Made by a program: the position numbers and the translations under genes. The notes beneath the pieces are model-generated. The model was not told the origin of the DNA. It did not search any database and saw only the letters and a list, made by a program, of their open reading frames with translations. Below are positions 34,846 through 47,509 of a DNA stretch of 64,000 bases, one piece after another. The stretch lies in the NCBI GenBank assembly GCA_028023455.1, contig JAQFVV010012529.1, forward strand, positions 1 to 64,000. The letters run 5' to 3'. The DNA is from Epiperipatus broadwayi. Its lineage: Eukaryota > Onychophora > Udeonychophora > Euonychophora > Peripatidae. Within the stretch, counting starts at the first letter, position 1. Every line of letters starts with the position of its first letter.

Positions 34846-35829
34846 TGTCATAGTATAATAAATTACATTCACAAGACTTATTATAATCAGTTATTAAAAT
34901 AATTTCACAGACATTTTTTTTTTGGACAAAAAAATATATATTATTTAATTTGCATTTTTTACTTCTTATGGATTAGTTTTTTTCTTAAGATTTTTTATCT
35001 CTTATATTGTAATATCAATGAAATTCAGGTAGAAGATTTAATATTTTTCTTCTTTCCTTGCACTTATACTAATATATACATATCTGTATATAACTTTGAT
35101 GAACTAATTTATATTCTAAATTCAGATTCATATATATGTGATTACTACATTCTAAATTGCACACTTTATCTTTTTATATCACTAATTAAATGTGTGTCTC
35201 TAAACAACCAGCTAAAATAATTTGAGAACAAAAACAATTACTAAAACAGTAATAGTTTTAATAAGGCTGTAAACCTTAGCAATGAGCGTCTGAAAAAATC
35301 GTCACTAGGGACCTCTGTAGGTCTTTAAAACATGATTAAAACTATTACTGAAATAATAGTGAGCGTTTAATAAAAATTTATAATTACTAAAACAGAAAAG
35401 GAATAAAACTAAAGAAAATCTGATTTCACAGAAATTCGATTTTCATAATTAATCTGATTGTCAATAACTAATCAATAATCGAATTCCAAAAATAAATAAT
35501 TAAACAAAAAGCAAGAGATAAGATCAAGAAAACATACCCGCTGGGATAGAAAATGAATAAGAACCCAGGATCTTAAAATTAATTCTTGTACGCCAAGGCG
35601 AGAAAACTGCAGGAGAAATAGCCGGAGCGAAAAAATTAACTTTTGGAGATACCCATGAACATTGCGAGTAAGCAAGAGACTAACTGACTGTATTTATATA
35701 TAAGCAAAATTGTAATAATCTGTTTGCAGTTATATTTATATGTATTGCTGGTATAATTGTTTATGTCAATTAAACTTCCTCATAAATTGAAACCATTGGA
35801 TTATTGATATTAAAAATGAAGTACAATAA
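34846..35829. other. Intron sequence leading into a Gypsy 5' LTR
   Basis: The LTR of the following element ends at 35887. A TATA-like stretch (TATTTATATATAAGC) near 35691-35705 fits an LTR promoter, and TGTAAACCT at 35270 is a possible LTR start. I cannot fix the start because only the last 60 bp survives in the 3' copy. Confidence 0.4.
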
Positions 35830-35962
35830 TTCTTCTGAAAATTGCTGTTCATATCTGTCGAGATAAAGCTAAAATCAAGATCCAACAACCTGGCGCAGTC
35901 GCACAGCTGATCTGAACCTGATGAGAATCTTTTCAACAACTAAAAGTATAGTAAAAGCAGAA

Positions 35963-36640
35963 ATGTCGTCTTTTGGACAAACCACCATAAGCAAATTTGA
36001 TGTGGAGAATGCTGCAGAATGGCCACTATATATAAAACAGATAGAAACTTTTTTACCCTGAACGATATATAAGAAAACAAAAGGAAAGTGGCAGCACTTT
36101 TGTGCTTCTCGGGAAAAAAATGTTATAGAAATTGTCAATAAGCTTTTTGACTTCACTGACAAAATAGAATACAAAGGCTTAGTCAAGAAACTGACAGAGA
36201 ATTTTAGTCCCCGGCTATCCCGTCACATAGCCTGGTTAAAACTAAGGAATAGAAAACAATCTAAAGGAGAATCGATAAAAGACTATAATTTAGCCCTTAG
36301 AGAATTGGCTAGGGATTGTGGATATGGAGACTATATCGAAGAAATTCTCCTGGATCAATTACTATGGGGTATGTACAGTGACAGATTGAGAGAACAATTA
36401 TTAATGAATACAGACTTAAAGTACCAGAGTGCAATCCAGAAAGGATTGGCTTATAAACTAATAAGTGAACAAGCTCAAGCTTTTAAAAATACAACTGAAG
36501 AGAAAAATACCCAGATTTATAAAACTGACAGTAATCGGAATAATCCAGGCAAACCAGATTTTGAAAAGAGAAATAAAATGGCGTGTTATTGCTGCAGAAA
36601 AACTAACCACAGAGCAAAAGTGCAGGTGGAGAGAAAATAA
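35963..36640 (+). pseudogene. Gypsy gag (frameshifted)
   Basis: Starts MSSFGQTTISKFDVENAAEW, a typical Gypsy gag N terminus, then hits a stop near 36060. The capsid continues in other frames. The 36190-36460 region contains RKQSKGESIKDYNLALREL and DQLLWGMYSDRLREQLL, matching the capsid helix pattern RxQxxGESxxxYxxxLRxLA...L.D.LV.G. The first zinc knuckle starts CYCCRKTNHRAK but loses its last Cys to a frame change around 36615. Confidence 0.85.
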
Positions 36641-37620
36641 GTGTTTTAAATGTGGAGATAAGGGACACATTGCATGCCTATATAGAAAACCCGATACAGA
36701 CACAAATCAAGGCAAAGAGTGGAGTGAAAAGAATAAGGCAGGTAAACTGAATAATAATTTTACTATTAGAAATACAAGCATGGAAGGAGAACAACAATTT
36801 ATGATCGAATTGGAAATTTGTGGTGTTAAAATGAAAATGGAAATAGATAGTGGCTCAGGGATATCTATAATATTAGATATAGATTGGAGAACACTATCAG
36901 CAATGAACCCTGGATTAATACTGGAAAAAAACAGTGTAAAAGCCCATGATGTAAGCGGAAATGCATTAAACCTTCTGAGGAAAATACAAACTCCGGTTAA
37001 ATTCCGTAATAAACTAAATACATTAATGTTATATGTAGTACAAGGGAGATTCAGCCCTATAATAGGTAGAAACTGGTTCCAAGCAATTGGAATTCAAGTT
37101 AATGTAATAAAAAAAAATCTCCCTTGGAAGAGAAATTAAAAATAAATATCCAGACCTATTTACCGATGAATTGGGCATGAAAGACACAAATCCCGTAGAG
37201 CTGGAGCTAGTTGATAACGCACACCACACAATTTGTAAACTGTGGAAGATACCACTCGCTCAAAGAGCAAAAGTAGAAGAGAAAATCCATTCATTGGTCA
37301 TTAAAGGTGTTTTGACATCTGTAGAAATAGCAGACTGGGTGACATCCATAGTCATAATTACAAAACTCAACGGAAACATATGCATATGCAGCGATTACAG
37401 AGTAACCGTAAATAAATTTTTAAATAAAGGGGCGCACCTGGTACAGCCTACAAAAAGCATCACATTTTGCAAAACTGGATTTAAATTCAGCATTTCATCA
37501 AAATCCCAGTGTCAGAGAAAATGGCAGAAATACTAACGAACACAACACCTTTCGGATTGTTTAAGTGCAATAGATTGCCATTTGGCATATCAACAGCCCC
37601 AAATATATTCCAGGCGAAAA
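36600..37620 (+). pseudogene. Gypsy nucleocapsid-protease-RT remnant
   Basis: The frame 36465-37139 gives a second, altered zinc knuckle (CFKCGDKGHIAC), a protease with active site DSGSG (about 36847-36861), and the post-protease IIGRNWFQAIGI. A frameshift near 37110-37130 leads to KYPDLFTDE and the RT start in the 37171-37536 frame (WVTSIVIITKLNGNICICSD). A further shift leads to the RT palm phrase LPFGISTAPNIFQ. There is no YxDD box, RNase H or integrase. Confidence 0.85.
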
Positions 37621-37914
37621 CGAAGTAAAATAATTCCTGAGAAAATTGCCATTCATATCTGTCAAGATAAAGCTAAAATCAAGACACAACAATATTGTTC
37701 TTCTAAAAAGATCATAAAAGTCCTCCTTATATGCACAAACATTCCAAAAAAAAAAAATTAAAAATGATTTTAAATTCGAAAAAATGTTATATCTAAATTT
37801 TTTTTATTTAAATTGACCATTGAAATATTTTTATTATATTTTAATATATAAAGCAATGCCTGAACCAAAGAATAATGAATTTTAAGAAAAAAAATAAAAT
37901 TTTTTGTAATTTAC

Positions 37915-38013
37915 CTTGCTTTGATGAGAATTTTGTTTTTTATCTGAATAAAAAGAATTGAAGTCTACTTCAGCCTTTTCCAAATCATCTTCTAATTTAC
38001 TTTCAGCAATTAG
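37915..38013 (-). CDS. ZFYVE19: ZFYVE19/ANCHR internal exon (exon b)
   Basis: This 99-nt exon (33 codons, phase 0 at both ends) lies between acceptor ATATTTTAG and donor GTAAAT. It encodes LIAESKLEDDLEKAEVDFNS, then FYSDKKQNSHQSK: a charged, helix-prone linker that precedes the acidic stretch before the B-box in the next exon. The exon joins in phase with 57611-57687 upstream and 32144-32256 downstream without a stop. Assignment to the gene rests on phase, splice sites and position; the linker itself is weakly conserved. A Gypsy relic ends only about 220 bp downstream of its donor. Confidence 0.8.
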
Positions 38014-38394
38014 CTAAAATATATAAACATAAAATAAAATATATAAACATAAAATAATAAACTATTTTTCTGAAATATGTAAGTAAAAAAAAAATTAAAA
38101 GAGAATGCTGATTTAAATTCTGATTTAACTTCCTATTAATTAATTAATTAATATGTCTATTTGTTTCATTCATAATTACAATTGGTATATAAAGCAATAA
38201 TTAATTGTGATATTTTTATATTATATTTTTAATTTCAAATTGTTTCCTATATTTGCACATATTCACATTATTTTCTTTATCACAATTAATTAATTTACCA
38301 CATGCATTTTATATATATATATATATAATAATCGAAAAAGCAAGTCATATATCACATGATTTGTTTTATACTTGTATTACAGATGTGTAATATT

Positions 38395-38667
38395 GGGAGC
38401 ATACTAATAGTTCTAACAAGCTTTCATCAATAAGTGCCACAAAAGAAAGCATTTAAAAATCTCTGTCTAGAATTATCCCTATCCTCAGACTGGTTTTGAG
38501 CTTTTGGCTCACTTCAGAAGTGTCTGAATGACCTAGCACCTTACTGAGGTGAGCCAAAAGCTTGAAACTGGTCTGAGGATAGGGGGAATTCTAGATAGAG
38601 ATTTTTTAAATGCTTTCTCTTGTGGCACTTATCAATGAAAGCTTGTTAGAGCTATTGGTACGCTCCC
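38395..38667. mobile_element. Inverted family B retrozyme-like pair (palindrome)
   Basis: The left arm (GGGAGCATACTAATAG from 38395) and right arm (ending CGCTCCC at 38667) form a long inverted repeat centred near 38515. Each arm carries a hammerhead-like segment. On the plus strand it is CTGAGGT, GAGC/GCTT stem II, GAAA and ACTGGT-C at 38544-38573. On the minus strand it is CTGAAGT, GAGC/GCTC, AAAA, CCAGTC. Both arms have U instead of the invariant A9, so neither is expected to cleave. It shares AAGCTTGTTAGAGCTATTGG with family B. Confidence 0.7.
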
Positions 38668-41600
38668 TATTGTAACGGTATATAAATATGCCGTTATATT
38701 AATTTAAAATAAAATCTTAAAGTTTGCAAATAAAAATAAAATCTATTAAAAAAAAAACTAAACACTAAAATTAAAATGTTTGTTAAATATATATTTTTGC
38801 ACAGATTCAAAACTTTAAAAATATTTTTTTAAAAAACAAATAAATAAGTATTTGAACATACTTTTTTATAAAAAAAGTACAAGATTTAAAGATAAAATAT
38901 TTTTGTAGATGGAAATGATTGTTTATTAATTATCCAAAAGCTGTGTAATTAAAAAGTCAGATAAAAAATAGATAAGAAAATAAAGAGATTTTAGTTTGAC
39001 CAAAGGAAGCAAATAAAGGCCCAGACCATAACAAAAAAATGGAACAGTGACGTTTTTGTTCGTGGAATCCATAGGAGGACTATAAAAAGAAAAATATTGA
39101 GTTCCAGAGAGTTCCAACTTGATTTGGTGAGACGAACGATGGGACGCACATATCATTCTCTCTCACTTATTTTAAAAAGGAAAAGACTGTGATCCAGAAT
39201 GAATCAGCTAAGGCTACCTCCAGAATATCAGAACAGTCTTCCATGAAAGTATGTGGGGGAATTGCCAACAGGAACCTGGACTCTTCTACCGTAAGCTATA
39301 TGAACTAAACAATTTTTAAAATCATAAAAAAAAAAAGAATAAATTAAGAACTTTCGTCAGGGTTTGACAAATTTAATAAACAAACCAACTTAAATGTTAA
39401 AGTGGACTCTTATCTGATTTTTGTAAGTTTCAAATCAATTAATAATGTTTAATTTTATATATTTTGCGTTTGATAAAAATCATTTCCATTTATTATTTTA
39501 TTTGTATTAATATTTATTGTTTAAATTTTAAATGAGGAAATTTAAGTTGGGTATAGACGTTGCTTAGATTCGTTAGCGGTTAATTATGTTGCAGTTTCAT
39601 AGTCGATTGGAATATATAAGTCATCAATGTCACTGTGGCATCTTACGATGAATGCTATTAGGTTTTTTTGTATTCCCTATGCAATTGACGTTATCGATGA
39701 TTTTGTATTTTGATTGGTTGTGTTTATTTTGAAATGTTTTTGACCGTGGAATCTGTGCAGCCGATCTATACTCAACATTATAAAACAAATTGTATAAAAT
39801 TCATCTGTGTGAACATATCTAAAGGTTAAATTTAAGTTGGGCGTGAATGGCTGTATAGATTTGTAAAGTTATATATATAGTTTAAGGGAGGGTAATCTTA
39901 GGTTATTTGTTTTGCAGTTAAATTGGGTCAATGGATTAGATGTATTGATGTAATTAGTAAATGTAGCAGGAGATCCGCTACGGGCAGGATTGCATACATA
40001 TGCCACACACCTTCAGTTTGCCTACGGATGGGATTGTAAGTCAGCAAAAAACACCGCAGTTCATTCCTATGGAGTTTTTTGTTTATTGTTCTGCTCACCA
40101 ACAGAAGTAGCATTCCTGTTGGTTGAGAGACAATATCTTCTCTAACTCTACTTACTGTTCAGATGAACATTCCTGATAGTATAGTATTTTGTGTTGTTGT
40201 ATTCATGCTGCATTGAATACATCGATATATCCGATGGATTGACGTTGGTTTGGTAGCAAACTTTTTGGCCTAAGATTAAATAAGGGATAGAACATTTTTC
40301 TTTTCAAATATAATCTATGTAGTCTATTCATACTTGACCCTCTAAATAAATATTAAACTCATTATTGCAATCTATTTAAAATTAACGGTTAATATAAAAA
40401 TATAAAATGTTAAATGTATTCCTCAAAGTTATTTATACGTGCATTATTAAATATTTTTATGTGTTAATTCTGGCAGTGGCTTTTATTTTTTTTATATTTA
40501 AGATATAAAGTTATATTTTATTATCTCTGCTACTCCCTGAGCTAATGACAATGGGCTAACGATCTAAATATTTAAATAAAGTGGAATCTTAACAGCGCGT
40601 ATCTACCTACTTTATAAATTTTTCTAGGTTCGAATGCCTAGATGGCGCCCTTGTAGTGCAGATTGTGGTTAGATTCGATCACTACTTCTTTTGGATCATT
40701 ATACTATATTATATATATATAAAGTAAAACAAAAGTCTACTACAGAACAAAGACCTCAGTAAGTTTTAAAAAAGAACAGTATTTGCTGATAATTGATTGG
40801 CTACATGGAAATGTAGATATATTGTATTTCTACAATTAATGCACAAATATTTTTTAAAAAACTGTTGGATACACATTGAAATTTCTTGTAAATATTACTG
40901 ATATATTATTCCTAAAAATTTTATCCTTTATATTATACATTTCAATAAATTAAAAGTAGGAAAGACTTCTATGATTATAAAAAAATTTAGATTACTTTTA
41001 ATTTTTTGGTTCTATTTTCTAGACAAATTATAGATTTTCATTATTCAGCTACACTATGAAGCTTTTGCCATATTAGTATTGATTTAATTTAATGAAAAAT
41101 TTACCTATCTAATAAATATATACTATAACAACAAAATAAACTAATAAGATTAAGGTTAACCAAATAGTGACAGATGTAATGTTAGCTTAGCCTTTACAAC
41201 ACATATAGTCATTATAATGAGATTCTTTAATGTAAACAGAATATTTAAATATCTAAAAAACCCTATAAATATGTATTAATAAATAATAATTACAATATCT
41301 CAGGATTATAACAAACTTAAAATATAACTGTATTTGTAAATAAAATAAATAAGTCTACAAATATTTATATTTGGATAGCATATTCAATCTAAGTTTTCAT
41401 ATTACATAAATCAAATCTAAAGTTATCTCAGGGTTTAAATATTTATATATAATAAATAAGACTTAAAATTTTAATCTTTAACAATCAATCTTCATTACTG
41501 ATATGGCTAAATAACAATGGGTGTTTTATTGTATTTAATCCATATGTTAACTAACTAAGCATTAATGTTTGGATTGGGTACAAATATTAGAAATAAATAT

Positions 41601-42157
41601 AAACAATATTATTACTAAAAACAGTGTAACTTTAAATAAATGCACCCTAATAATAAGACCATGCATCCATATTTATTTATTAGGTAGATGATGAATATTA
41701 AAATAATGAAAAACAAAAACCAGATAATTTTAACGAAGATAAAATTGATTTATTAACAAACAAAAAAAATATAAAATAAAATGTAATAAATTTAATAATT
41801 TAAGTTCTCAGCACTTAAGATAGATAACTTCTTGCAATGATAATTAGGGAAGCTTGATTCCTATTTTATTATCAAATAAACTGTGCAAGTATAGCTTTAT
41901 ATGATGTGGGGACAAAATACATCATTGAAGAAGATTATTAAACAAGGATAAATAAATTTAAATATAAATAATCATAAATAACTAAGATGAAATAATGTTT
42001 TATTTGATCTCTAAGTAAAATAGTTTAATCTATTTTTCCATTAGGACCTGGCTGATATAAACTTGGTTATTCCTTAAAATATTGAGAACATTTACTCTAC
42101 TACAATACTTTAAAGATATGGTCTTATTTACATAATTTTTTATAGGTACAAGTGGTA
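38668..42157. other. Intron sequence, no gene seen
   Basis: AT-rich. A GC-richer patch at 39150-39310 contains one open frame of about 40 codons with no family resemblance. A patch at 40610-40690 includes GGTTCGAATGCC, which resembles a tRNA T-arm, but no tRNA fold follows. AATTTAAGTTGGG occurs near 39539 and 39829. Confidence 0.45.
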
Positions 42158-42161
42158 ATAC

Positions 42162-44117
42162 TGTAACAGTTTTGGATATTTAGTGGTTTATTTTTGTTTA
42201 TTACATATCAATTGGCTATCGCCGAATATCCCGGACTGGCCCCCAATTGTAACGGTTTTTGAATATTTAGTGGTTTATTTTTGTTTATTAAATATCAATT
42301 AGCTATCGCCGAATATCCTGGACTGGCCCTCAATTGTAAACGGATATGGATATTTATTATTTTTTGTATTAATTATATCAATTTGCTATTGACAGAATAA
42401 ATTCTTTTCTCTTTACTTTAACCTTTACCCTATATTTTATTATCAAAATTTTATTAGTTCAACCTTTGTTTTCTTATTTATTTATATTCGACCATCTGTT
42501 ATATCTTGGCGATACCTGACATTACAATACAAGCAGAGAGCAAATACAGTTACAAATTTAACTTCACATCTGCACCCTTGACCGAACGCTGAAGGAATAC
42601 GAATATATTATCTCGGCGTTATTTTTCTCGATCAAGAACTCTCGGCTGCTGAACAAAGCAAACTATTTCTAAGAAATTTAACAAATGTCCAGCGCTTGCT
42701 ATTTATTTTTTATAATTTTGAGATTATCACAAACAAACAGCACACAAATGCTTTAAAATTAACTTTACCCTTTAATCAATAAATTAACAGATTTTCCCCC
42801 TCCCGTAACTTGATGATAGGAGAATAAAGCAAGTCTAAGCAATTTAAGAATAATAAATATGTTTAATAATGCACACACTTATATAAAATGCATAATAACA
42901 ATAAAATACACACACACTTATATAAAATACATAGCAACAATAAAATAGAGTAAAATACATCGAATATTAAAGTTACGTATTAAGCTCTCCTGAAGTTCTA
43001 TTGGGCAGTGTTCTATATCTATCAAGATTATTCCTTCCGAAATTAGTTCTTATTGTCTAGTTCTTTCTTTTTTTTTTATTTACGAATATTTAAAAACAGA
43101 ATGTGCATGCATGCTTAACGATTACCTAGGTTTTTCTTTTGCAGTTGTTTTCATTGGCACTCTGTCCAAGCGCTCATTACAGTCCAGTGGGAGATCACCC
43201 CTTTTTTTTGTAAAGATGGTATCTCCTCCACAAATTGTCGGGTGGATTGGTCCCTCTTTGATTATGATTTTCTTACTTTCTCGCCTCAGTCCTTAGTTCT
43301 TCTTGGTTATTTAGGTAGATTTTAGGTCATTCATTTATGGAAGCGGTGGTCTATCTAACAGGTCAGGCATAGCTGTTATTCAACGTGAGTCAGTGGTGAG
43401 ACGGATTGAGTACAAACCCATGTCCCCTTAAGCCACTAGCCGTGAACTTCTTTCATTTCTTTCTTTTTTTGCTGCTGCTTCTCTGAATTCTCTGCTCATA
43501 ATGATCTAGATAAGTGTAATTCTTTTCTTACTTTTTTCTTTTGTCCATTGTTTTGTAAATTTTTAATTAATTCTTAAAATTTCCAACGAACTCTTATCAG
43601 TGGAAAGAATGTATATTTAATTAATGGAAAGAATGTATGTTTAATTAGTCAAACTATAATTATAAAAGAACTTTTCCTTCAGATCCATTCCTCTTTGTTC
43701 GTGGAATTTAATTAGTCCAACATATTTCCACACCTCTATTTGTACAGCCATATTGTTTTTTATATTATGTATTTCATTTATTTTTTATTTCAAGTTTACA
43801 ATTTATTTTACCGTACTACAATATATAGCTTAAAGAGAAAAAGAGACGCATTTCTTTATGCATCTCCTCCCCTTCTCTTATAATAAATCAGAAATAACTT
43901 CCAAACATTCAGCTAACTCGTAGTTTAAAAAGAGAGAAAGAGACGCATTTCTTTATGCACTCCCCTCCCTTTCTCTTACTATAAAAAAAATCAAAAGTAA
44001 TTTTGACATTTAGCTAAATCTCAACCTTTTCTTTTTCTTTTTAAATTTCTAGTAGCTAACTTATCTACCCTTATTAATAAATATATATGTGTGGCGATGC
44101 TTTACGTGGTCGTCACA
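42162..44117 (-). repeat. 3' LTR (1956 bp)
   Basis: Nearly identical along its length to the other LTR (for instance 42335-42960 against 46914-47509, and 42946-44117 against 50219-51437). It includes two tandem units of 86-87 bp at 42162-42247 and 42248-42334. Internal short duplications are GAGACGCATTTCTTTATGCA (43846 and 43940) and GGAAAGAATGTAT (43601 and 43624). Confidence 0.88.
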
Positions 44118-44150
44118 TTACACTCCACCCGTTTTTTTGAGAATTAAAAT
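44100..44150 (-). promoter_or_regulatory. Polypurine tract next to the 3' LTR
   Basis: On the minus strand AAAAAAACGGGTGGAGTG directly precedes the LTR start TGTGACGACC at 44117. This is the expected position and composition for plus-strand priming of reverse transcription. Confidence 0.7.
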
Positions 44151-45347
44151 CCGGTTGAATCTTAGTCTGAGATGAGAGCTTATTTTAATTCTTTGCTCTT
44201 AGCCCTTACTTCTGCTTCTATTAAATAATTTCCACTCTATCATGATGAGTGATGATAATGAGGATAACTACAGAGAGACAACTAGGCAAAACTACTCAAT
44301 TCATACCGATCGATTTTGGCTGATCAACCCAATTTAATCTCTATGCATATGAGACCATGGCATGACTTACTTTCTTCCAAATGGCACAAAAGGGATTCGA
44401 AGTGTGTGAACAGCAGGATATTTCTACTGACTGTTCATCTTGTGCAAACAACAAATTCTTATTTCTTTCTTTATTTCTTTATACTTTATTTTATTTTGAG
44501 ACAATAATTCTTATTATATTTTACGTGGCTGGGAATTTCATCCAGCAGGGATAATGAGCCCAGGATTCTTACTGGCACTTCATTATGAAAGTTTTACTGC
44601 AGAAAGTCATGTGTATCTACAGTTAGCGAAGAGACGGCTGAATCAAGCTCAAAATACGATCCAAACATAATACACCCATACACACATATATGCCTCCATC
44701 TGCAACCTCATACACCGATCAGTGATATCTATCATTTAATTATTACCACTATCATTCATTTATTTTATTTTATTAATTATTAATTGGCTCATTAATGAGC
44801 CTGAACAATTATTATTTCTACCTTTACTTTTATTTACTTGCTAATTATAGCCGCATTTACAACTGATAGATCGTTGCACTAATAAATTACTTACAGATTT
44901 CTCCTTTTTTTTTTTTGTTATTACTTTTATTTACGACATTTTGCCCCACTGTGCTTGACTGCACTAAATCGTACATTAAATTAATCATTGATAGAACACT
45001 CCGTGAATACTATTTTTTTTTTTTTTTATGTTTAACCTCAATTATTTGTCATGAGATGATTTGCCCCACCTGTCATATGTTTATTAATTCGTCCCTTCCC
45101 TCGCTACCTTCTCCTTTGTTTTTTTTTTAATTTTCTTTATTTCTCGTGATTCTATGACGTTAACCGTTTGATCAAACCGACATATCCATCCATTTATATT
45201 TTTTTAAGCTTAGTTTTTATCTGGAGGCTCTTTGTTATTCTTTCTACTGTACATATATTTACTTGTGCTGGGGACTGGAGCACTATTTCGATGCCCACTA
45301 AAGTCTGCATGCTCATTTGGATAATTTAGATCTGAATCTCTTCCTAT

Positions 45348-46332
45348 CTACCCTGACACTTTAGCTCTTTCCGATCTACCAGAAAACATCTTGTTTCCTT
45401 CCCAGTAATCATGATGAGGATTGAATTGCTTCCTATCTATGTGCGAATCTTTGAGCTGGGGTTTAAATCCCCGATCCTCCACCTTATAATTAGGCCTAGT
45501 GCTGTCAAACGCTTTCAGCAACTCTGCAACCTGTTCAACAGTCTTTCTCTCTGGGCCTATAAGCATTTGCTCCACATTATTATTACTTTTGCTACTTAAT
45601 TGCAAGCACTTGCTTGTGTTTTGTTCTTTACTGTTAGCTTTGGTCGTCTCTATTATATTTTCTATTTTATTTTCACCCTTTTCTACCCTTACTTCTATCT
45701 TCTTAACTGTTCCCGCTAACTGATTATCATCCAGTCATAGATTTTCTATAACCTTTTCATTTTTCATCTTTTATCACTTTAATTTTCTCCCCTTGCTCTA
45801 ACTTAAATTGCTCTATTTCATGGCACATTGTTTTCAGTTTATCTTCTACATATTCCATCTCATCATTTACTTTCAACTCAACGCTATGTTTTACTTTATC
45901 CCACTCTCCCAAAAGTCGCTGCTCAATTTTTCCGAGTAATTTCTCCTGGTGATCCAATCTTTCATTAGCAACCATAACCTGATATGAGGTTTGTTTACAT
46001 TTTTCATTTACTTCTTCAATCCTTTGACTAAAATTCTTAGTTAGCTGTTCGCCCAACTCTTCTATCATTCTTCTATTCCTTTCATCTCTTTCACTCAATT
46101 CCCTAGCAAACTGTTGCTGGTTTTCCATTATTTTCGTGAACATATCCATTATAATGTAGCTTTCTACCTTATTTTTCTTCTTCCGTTTACCATCATCCAT
46201 TGTCCCCATTCCCTCGCTAATTTCGATCTCTCCTTCACTGTCTATTTCTCCGGACAGTTCCATTTGTCCTTCGGAGGTCTTTTCTACTTTGCTCATTGGA
46301 GCATCCATTTTTGTTTTTGATCTCGTGTGCAT
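45348..46332 (-). CDS. Gag-like coiled-coil protein of the LTR element (frameshifted C-terminal part)
   Basis: ATG at 46332 opens a 191-residue frame to a stop at 45757, starting MHTRSKTKMD. After an acidic stretch and a basic KRKKKNK motif (residues about 50-56), residues about 60-190 form a long helix-forming Glu/Lys/Gln-rich coiled coil (for example MENQQQFARELSERDERNRR). A second frame at 45605-45348 continues with basic, Asn-rich sequence. The two frames differ in register, and the intervening piece has stops, so the ORF is broken once. There is no CCHC knuckle. Position directly after the 5' LTR and primer site supports a gag role. Sequence identity to a known gag family was not recognised. 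Confidence 0.65.
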
Positions 46333-46684
46333 CAAATCTATCTAATTCACACAATAATCACTTATAGTTTATTTATTATAATTGCTTTACTAGTCTAACC
46401 CTCACCTTACAGGATTATCTTACTCTCTTTAATTTATATTTTACTGACACTAGGTATATTTGTTCGACTCTCCCCTGTCTCACTCACTAATTCTCACTCA
46501 CCCACGCCTGCCTTCAAGACCACCCACAACTGTCTCCAATTTATGATCTAGCTTCCCAAATTATACCATGTTCTCTTTCTCTCCCTTTTCCCCTTTCTTA
46601 TTTTATTTCTTGCTTTTGTCTACCACGAAGCTTTCTTTCCTTTTCATTTTAACTTTATTCACAGCGTAATCTATTTCATTTTGC

Positions 46685-46745
46685 CATACTCAAATTCAGA
46701 TGGGCTGAACTTGTAAACGTGATAATCCTGGACTGGCCCCCAAAT
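46685..46745 (-). promoter_or_regulatory. Primer-binding-site region after the 5' LTR
   Basis: On the minus strand the LTR end CCGTTACA (46746) is followed by ATTTGGGGGCCAGTCCAGGA. TGGGGGCCAGTCC begins with TGG and could pair with a tRNA ending ...GGACTGGCCCCCA. The same phrase occurs in each of the 86-bp tandem units within the LTR ends. Confidence 0.6.
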
Positions 46746-47509
46746 TGTAACGGTTATAGATATTTTGATTACTTGTTACATATCAATTAGCTATCGCCAA
46801 ATATCCCGGACTGGCCCCCAATTGTAATGGTTTTTGAATATTTAGTGGTTTATTTTTGTTTATTACATATCAATTGGCTATCGCCGAATATCCCGAACTG
46901 GCCCTCAACCAATTGTAAACGGATATGGATATTTATTATTTTTTGTATTAATTATATCAATTTGCTATTGCCGGAATAAATTTTTTTCTCTTTACTTTAA
47001 CCTTGACCCTATATTTTATTATCAAAATTTTATTAGTTCAACCTTTGTTTTCTTATTTATTTATATTCAACCATCTGTTATATCTTGGCGATACCTGACA
47101 TTACAATACAAGCAGAGAGCAAATACAGTTACAAATTTAACTTCGCATCTGTACCCTTGACGGAACCGCGAAGCAATACGAACATATTATCTCAGCGTTA
47201 TTTTTCCTGATCAAGAACTCTCGGCTGCTGAACAAAGCAAACTTAGTCTAAGAAATTTAACAAATGTCCAGTGCTTGCTATTTATTTTTTATAATTTTGA
47301 GATTATCACAAACAAGCAGCACACGAATGCTTTAAAATTAACTTTACCCTTTAATCAATAAATTAACAGATTTCCCCCCTCCTGTAACTTGGTGATAGGA
47401 GAATAAAGCAAGTCTAAGCAATTTAAGAATAATAAATATGTTTAATAATGCACACACTTATATAAAATACATAATAATAATAAAATACACACACCCTTAT
47501 ATAAAATAC

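Larger units (their letters stand above)
35830..37692 (+). mobile_element. Internally deleted Ty3/Gypsy element in ZFYVE19 intron 2
   Basis: The 5' LTR end (35830-35887) and a matching 3' LTR tail (37632-37691) share TAAAGCTAAAATCAAGA and end in CAACA. A primer-binding site TGGCGCAGTCGCACAG starts at 35891. Gag begins at ATG 35963 and is frameshifted near 36060. The RT breaks off at about 37620 inside the sequence PFGISTAPNIFQAK and joins directly to the last 60 bp of the 3' LTR, so the rest of pol and most of the 3' LTR are deleted. Confidence 0.85.

Noticed and set aside
35203-35830. Exact 5' LTR boundary and target duplication for the intron 2 Gypsy
   Set aside because: The 3' LTR retains only its last 60 bp, so the start cannot be confirmed; TGTAAACC at 35270 is only a guess.
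39150-39310. GC-richer open frame of about 40 codons near 39178-39307
   Set aside because: No family resemblance, and neither strand has a convincing acceptor/donor pair with a compatible phase to the ZFYVE19 exons.
40610-40690. tRNA-like T-arm (GGTTCGAATGCC)
   Set aside because: No A box, anticodon arm or acceptor stem can be built around it.
43111-43296. Open frame of 61 codons inside the LTR
   Set aside because: Lies within the LTR and opposite to the element's gag direction; the homologous segment in the other LTR (50403-50600) does not keep the frame.
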